NCBI RefSeq assembly: GCF_029968095.1
Contig: NZ_JASCIR010000001.1
Coordinates: 1 to 64,000, forward strand
DNA from: Streptomyces solicavernae
GTDB taxonomy: Bacteria > Actinomycetota > Actinomycetes > Streptomycetales > Streptomycetaceae
Length of the DNA: 64,000 bases
Reading direction: 5' to 3'
Positions 60,067 to 64,000 of the stretch are shown here, in pieces (the first letter of the stretch is position 1; every line of letters begins with the position of its first letter). The notes under the pieces were generated by a model. It did no database searches, had not been told where the DNA came from, and was given only the letters and a program-made list of their open reading frames with translations. The translations under genes and the position numbers were made by a program.

Positions 60067-61269
60067 CTACCGCTCGGCCCGCAGGACCTCACCGAGTACC
60101 CGGGCCGCCCGCTCGACCTCCGCGAAGCCCACGTACAGCGGGGTGAAGCCGAAGCGGAGCACGTCCGGGGCGCGGAAGTCACCGACCACGCCACGGGCGA
60201 TCAGCTCGTCCATCACGATGGCCGCACCGTCACACCGAAGTGCGACCTGGCTCCCTCGCTCGGCGTGCACCTCAGGGGTGATCGAGGAGACCGAACCGGC
60301 CGGAACGTACGCCGCGACGCACTCCAGGAAGAAGTCCGTGAGCGCCAGGGACTTCTCCCGCACCGCCGCCACCGACACCCCGTCCCACACCGTCAGGGAC
60401 TCCTCAAGGGCCAGCATCGACAGGATGTCCGGCGTACCGACCCGGCCGCGCAGGGCGCCGTCCGCGGGCGTGTAGCCAGGGCGCATCCCGAAGGGCTCGG
60501 CGTGCGAGTTCCAGCCGGGCAGCGGCGAGTCGAACGCGGCCTGATGGCGCTCGGCCACGTACAGGTACGCGGGCGAACCCGGGCCGCCGTTCAGGAACTT
60601 GTACGTACAGCCGACGGCCAGGTCGACGCCGTGCTCGTCGAGCCCGACCGGCAGCGCGCCCGCGCTGTGGCACAGGTCCCAGACGGCCAGGGCGCCCGCC
60701 TCGTGCACGGCGGCCGTGATGCCGGGCAGGTCGTGCAGGCGGCCGGTGCGGTAGTCGACGTGGTTGACGAGCGCGGCGGCGGTGCGCGGGCCGACCGCGC
60801 CCGGCATGTCCGCGGGGGCGAGCGGGCGCAGCGTGCAGCCGGTCATACGGGCCGCGGACTCGGCGATGTACCCGTCGGTGGGGAACGTCGCCTCGTCCAC
60901 CAGGATCTCGTCCCGGCCTCCGCCTGCCAGCCGTACCACGCCCACAACCGCCTTGAAGACGTTGACACTGGTGGAGTCGCCGACCACGATCTGCCCGGCC
61001 GCGGCGCCGACCAGCGGTGCGATCCGGTCGCCGATCCGCTCGGGCGCGGTCCACCAGCCCGACTCGGTCCAGGAGCGGATCCGAAGCCGCCCCCACTCCC
61101 GCTGCACGACGTCCGCGACCCGCCCGGGCACGGCACGCGGCAGCGCGCCGAGGGAGTTGCCGTCGAGGTACACGACCTCGTCGAGGACGAACTGCTCGCG
61201 CAGTTTGCCCAGTTCGTCGGCCTTGTCCAGCTCGGCCGCCCTGTCAAGCAGGGCCTCGGTCTCAGACAT
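60067..61269 (-). CDS. kynU: Kynureninase
   Basis: The protein has 400 residues. It splits kynurenine into anthranilate and alanine with PLP. Lys224 in VGCTYKFLNGGPGSPAYLYV is the Schiff-base lysine; LDGNSLGALPRAV and RIRSWTESGWW are family signatures, and DLCHSAGALPV holds the PLP-binding Asp and His. The ATG overlaps the kynA stop region by 8 bases. Confidence 0.96.
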   Translation of the reverse strand: MSETEALLDRAAELDKADELGKLREQFVLDEVVYLDGNSLGALPRAVPGRVADVVQREWGRLRIRSWTESGWWTAPERIGDRIAPLVGAAAGQIVVGDSTSVNVFKAVVGVVRLAGGGRDEILVDEATFPTDGYIAESAARMTGCTLRPLAPADMPGAVGPRTAAALVNHVDYRTGRLHDLPGITAAVHEAGALAVWDLCHSAGALPVGLDEHGVDLAVGCTYKFLNGGPGSPAYLYVAERHQAAFDSPLPGWNSHAEPFGMRPGYTPADGALRGRVGTPDILSMLALEESLTVWDGVSVAAVREKSLALTDFFLECVAAYVPAGSVSSITPEVHAERGSQVALRCDGAAIVMDELIARGVVGDFRAPDVLRFGFTPLYVGFAEVERAARVLGEVLRAER

Positions 61270-62107
61270 GGCTACGCGCCGTCCACAGCTCGGGGAACAC
61301 GTTCTTCTGGGCCCGCTTCTCCAGCCAGGCCACCCCGGCGGAGCCGCCCGTGCCGGCCTTGGAGCCCATGGCCCGGCGGGTCGCCACCAGGTGGTCGTTG
61401 CGCCAGCGCCACACCAGCTCGCCCACGTCCGTCAACGCCTCGCCCAGGCGCACCAGTTCACTTTCCTGGTCCCCGGCGTACACGGCCGTCCACACCGCCT
61501 CCACCTCGGGCGACGGCTCGTACCGCTGTGCCACGTCCCGGTCCAGGACGGCGCGCGGGATCTTGAAGCCGCGGCGCGCGAGGAGCCGTACCACCTCGTC
61601 GTACAGGCTCGGCTCGTGCAGTGCCTTCTCCAGCTCGGCGTGCACGCGCGGGGCGCCGCGGTGCGGGACGAGCATCGACGCGGACTTCTCGGCGAGCAGG
61701 AACTCCATCCGCCGGTACATCGCCGACTGGAAGCCGGAGCCGTCGCCGAGCGCGCTGCGGTACGAGTTGAACTGCGCGGGCGTGAGCTGCCCGAGCGGCT
61801 TCCAGGAGGCGTTGAGCGCCTCCAGCTCGCGGACGCTGCGCTTGAGCGCGGCCACCGCCGTGCCGAGGTCGTCCTGGCGCAGGGCCGCCGCCGCGGACTC
61901 CCACTCGTGCACGATCACGGTGAACCACAGCTCCATCACCTGCGTGGTGACGAGGAAGACCATCTCCCCGGGGTCGTCGGAGAGGGGGTGCTGCAGATGC
62001 GTGAGGACGTCCGCCTGTACGTAGTCCTCGTAGGGCGTGGTGCCTGCGAAGTCGAGATGCGGGGCCTCGGGGATCTCCCCGGCCGTCGTTTCCGCCTCGT
62101 GGGACAT
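61262..62107 (-). CDS. kynA: Tryptophan 2,3-dioxygenase
   Basis: The protein has 281 residues. Haem enzyme that opens the tryptophan indole ring to N-formylkynurenine. YEDYVQADVLTHLQHPLS, TQVMELWFTVIVHEWESA, SGFQSAMYRRMEFLL and WRWRNDHLVATRRAMGSKAG then TGGSAGVAWL are characteristic; the proximal haem His is the one in RNDHLV. First gene of the kyn operon. Confidence 0.96.
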   Translation of the reverse strand: MSHEAETTAGEIPEAPHLDFAGTTPYEDYVQADVLTHLQHPLSDDPGEMVFLVTTQVMELWFTVIVHEWESAAAALRQDDLGTAVAALKRSVRELEALNASWKPLGQLTPAQFNSYRSALGDGSGFQSAMYRRMEFLLAEKSASMLVPHRGAPRVHAELEKALHEPSLYDEVVRLLARRGFKIPRAVLDRDVAQRYEPSPEVEAVWTAVYAGDQESELVRLGEALTDVGELVWRWRNDHLVATRRAMGSKAGTGGSAGVAWLEKRAQKNVFPELWTARSHV

Positions 62108-62267
62108 CGCTGTCTCCTTGGTGCCTGCTCCGGGTAGCGGTCCGCCCCTGCCGATGCCGGCACGGGGGCCCCGGTCCCCACCGGCATCCTCCGCAATCCT
62201 CCCCCGTTACGGCAAGACCTGCCTGGTCACAGCGACCGGGCAGGCCTTGACACCGACCCGCCGGATG

Positions 62268-62681
62268 TCAGCCCAGCGTCTTAGCGGCCGTCTCGGACGA
62301 CTCCCGCAGGAAGGTCGAGCAGCGCTCGTACTCCTCCTGCTCGCCGATCACCTGCGCGGCGCGCGCGAGGGCGTGCAGGGCTCTCAGGAAGCCGCGGTTC
62401 GGATCGTGCTCCCAGGGCACCGGGCCGTGCCCCTTCCAGCCGGCGCGGCGCAGTGCGTCGAGGCCGCGGTGGTATCCCGTACGCGCGTAGGCGTACGACT
62501 CGACGGTGCTGCCGCGCTCGAAGGCCTCGTCGGCGAGACGGGCCCAGGCCAGGGACGACGACGGGTACTTGGCGGCCACGTCCGCGGCTGCCGTGCCGCC
62601 CGCGAGGAGTTCGCGGGGCTCGGGGTCGTCGGGCAGGTGGGTCGGGGGCGGGCCCCCGAGCAGGTTCTCGTGAATGGACAT
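62268..62681 (-). CDS. DUF3151 protein
   Basis: The protein has 137 residues. MSIHENLLGGPPPTHLPDDP, AAKYPSSSLAWARLADEAFE and RRAGWKGHGPVPWEHDPNRG are typical of this small actinobacterial helical family. It lies between fba and the kyn operon. Function unknown. Confidence 0.9.
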   Translation of the reverse strand: MSIHENLLGGPPPTHLPDDPEPRELLAGGTAAADVAAKYPSSSLAWARLADEAFERGSTVESYAYARTGYHRGLDALRRAGWKGHGPVPWEHDPNRGFLRALHALARAAQVIGEQEEYERCSTFLRESSETAAKTLG

Positions 62682-62721
62682 GCCTCAAGTCTGCCTTGTC
62701 CGCGCGGCGGCGGCCTGAGCC

Positions 62722-62831
62722 TGTGGATAACTCTGGTTCCGGACGCGTTCCGTGCTCGTTCCGGACTGGTCCCGGGTTCGTTCCGGACTGGTTCCGGACT
62801 GGTCCCGGACTGGTTCCGGGCTCGTTCCGGT
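62722..62831. repeat. Tandem TTCCGGACTGG repeats and one inverted TTATCCACA box
   Basis: TGTGGATAA at 62722-62730 is the reverse complement of TTATCCACA. It is followed at 62757-62831 by five to six copies of an 11-17-base unit (TTCCGGACTGGTCCCGG and variants). It lies between DUF3151 and fba. Confidence 0.75.
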
Positions 62832-62837
62832 ACGGCG

Positions 62838-62873
62838 AAGGGCCCGGTCCCCCCACGGGAGAACCGGGCCCTT
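62838..62873 (-). terminator. Terminator of fba
   Basis: AAGGGCCCGGT pairs perfectly with ACCGGGCCCTT (11 bp, 14-base loop), 18 bases beyond the fba stop codon. Confidence 0.8.
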
Positions 62874-62891
62874 ACCGCGTGTGTCAGCCGG

Positions 62892-63923
62892 TCACTTCAG
62901 CTTCGTGCCCGCCGAGCGCAGCGCGACGCAGGCCTCGCCCACGCGCTTCGCCATACCGGCCTCGGCGAGCTTGCCCCAGGCGCGCGGGTCGTACGTCTTC
63001 TTGTTGCCGACCTCGCCGTCGATCTTCAGGACGCCGTCGTAGTTCTTGAACATGTGGTCCGCGACGGGACGCGTGAAGGCGTACTGGGTGTCGGTGTCGA
63101 GGTTCATCTTCACGACGCCGTTCTCAAGGGCGGTGGCGATCTCCTCGGCGGTGGAGCCGGAGCCGCCGTGGAAGACGAAGTCGAACGGCTGCGATCCGGC
63201 CGGCTTGCCGTACTTGTCGCCGACGCCCTGCTGCAGGTCCTTCAGCAGCTCGGGGCGGAGTACGACGTTGCCCGGCTTGTAGACGCCGTGGACGTTTCCG
63301 AAGGACGCGGCGAGCAGGTACCGGCCCTTCTCGCCCAGGCCAAGGGCCTCGGCGGTGCGCAGTGCGTCGTCGACGGTCGTGTACAGCTCGTCGTTGATCT
63401 CGTGGCTGACGCCGTCCTCCTCGCCGCCGGTCGGGGTGATCTCCACTTCAAGGATGATCTTGGCGGCGCGGGCCTTCTCCAGGAGCTCCTGGCCGATGGC
63501 CAGGTTGTCGGCGAGGGTCTCGGCGGAGCCGTCCCACATGTGCGACTGGAACAGGGGGTTCTCCCCCTTGGCGACGCGCTCCGCGGAGACGTCGAGCAGC
63601 GGGCGGACGTACCCGTCGAGCTTGTCCTTCGGGCAGTGGTCGGTGTGCAGCGCGACGGTGACGTCGTACTTCTTGGCGACGATGTGCGCGTACTCGGCGA
63701 GCGCGACGGCGCCGGTCACCATGTCCTTGTTGTACTGCCCGCCCAGGAACTCCGCACCGCCGGTGGAGATCTGGATGATGCCGTCGCTCTCGGCCTCCGC
63801 GAAACCGCGCAGTGCGGCGTGCAGGGTCTGGGAGGAGGTGACGTTGATGGCCGGGTAGGCGAACTTGCCTGCCTTCGCCCGGTCCAGCATCTCGGCGTAG
63901 ACCTCGGGGGTTGCGATGGGCAT
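62892..63923 (-). CDS. fba: Class II fructose-bisphosphate aldolase
   Basis: The protein has 343 residues. Zinc-dependent glycolytic and gluconeogenic aldolase. Zinc ligands lie in ALHTDHCPKDKLDGY and in FGNVHGVYKPGNV and VFHGGSGSTAEEI; EITPTGGEEDGV and KMNLDTDTQYAFTRPV are substrate-binding regions. Full length, with CAAGGAG at good spacing before the ATG. Confidence 0.97.
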   Translation of the reverse strand: MPIATPEVYAEMLDRAKAGKFAYPAINVTSSQTLHAALRGFAEAESDGIIQISTGGAEFLGGQYNKDMVTGAVALAEYAHIVAKKYDVTVALHTDHCPKDKLDGYVRPLLDVSAERVAKGENPLFQSHMWDGSAETLADNLAIGQELLEKARAAKIILEVEITPTGGEEDGVSHEINDELYTTVDDALRTAEALGLGEKGRYLLAASFGNVHGVYKPGNVVLRPELLKDLQQGVGDKYGKPAGSQPFDFVFHGGSGSTAEEIATALENGVVKMNLDTDTQYAFTRPVADHMFKNYDGVLKIDGEVGNKKTYDPRAWGKLAEAGMAKRVGEACVALRSAGTKLK

Positions 63924-64000
63924 CTGGCCGCTCCTTGTGATGTGCGGATGTAAGTGTGGCCCTGACCGGAGGGCCCCTCACAGATGTTCATTGAGGGGGC

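Overview
The window is typical Streptomyces chromosome: very high GC, many GTG and TTG starts, ATGA and GTGA stop-start overlaps, and the housekeeping blocks recR-ybaB-SLATT, lysC-asd, purA, kynA-kynU and fba. The species is not identifiable from the sequence alone.

Left 15.3 kb: an accessory island. It starts at a tRNA-Ser 3'-end scar (72-129) and a complete initiator tRNA-fMet (943-1016). It ends at a tRNA-Pro 3'-end scar (15256-15298) that still carries the tRNA terminator. Inside are three defence-like blocks. (1) On the minus strand, a two-gene restriction-modification pair with a BcgI-like layout: a fused nuclease-methyltransferase and a short specificity subunit. (2) On the plus strand, a tightly coupled cassette read as the pPIWI-RE three-gene system: a REase with a zinc ribbon, a DinG/XPD-type Fe-S helicase and a PIWI-fold protein. 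A fourth gene coding for a two-winged-helix protein follows 2 bases later. (3) A HEPN-RES toxin-like gene divergent from a membrane-anchored coiled-coil protein. This cassette is the most interesting system in the window.

15.3-20.4 kb: a worn junction zone with a broken YnfA gene, a MerR-MFS pair with a spacer palindrome promoter, an orphan AraC/GlxA C-terminus, an acyltransferase, a small Gln/Lys-rich protein gene, a 24-bp minisatellite and two TTATCCACA boxes.

20.4-64 kb: core chromosome. It holds an S9 peptidase, SURF1, an ECF sigma factor with its membrane partner, asd-lysC, DUF5063-recR-ybaB, a SLATT protein, ArsR and GntR regulators, a GT2-membrane glycosyltransferase, a class III aminotransferase, an OmpR-type two-component system, a VTC/DUF4956 pair, a PfpI-MarR operon with twin operators, a Ser/Thr kinase, a membrane-anchored PstS-like protein, purA, an ABC exporter with a divergent MarR-type repressor, a NarL-type two-component system whose kinase is frameshifted, a tryptophan-to-anthranilate operon, DUF3151 and fba. 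Three Uma2-family paralogues are scattered in this part. An alpha/beta-hydrolase is fused in frame to the C-terminal third of a cytochrome P450, apparently by deletion.

Short-period tandem repeats have expanded many times, both between genes and inside them, including Gly-Ser, Gly-Thr-Pro and Pro-Glu-Thr tracts. No CRISPR array, complete integrase or intact insertion sequence was seen.
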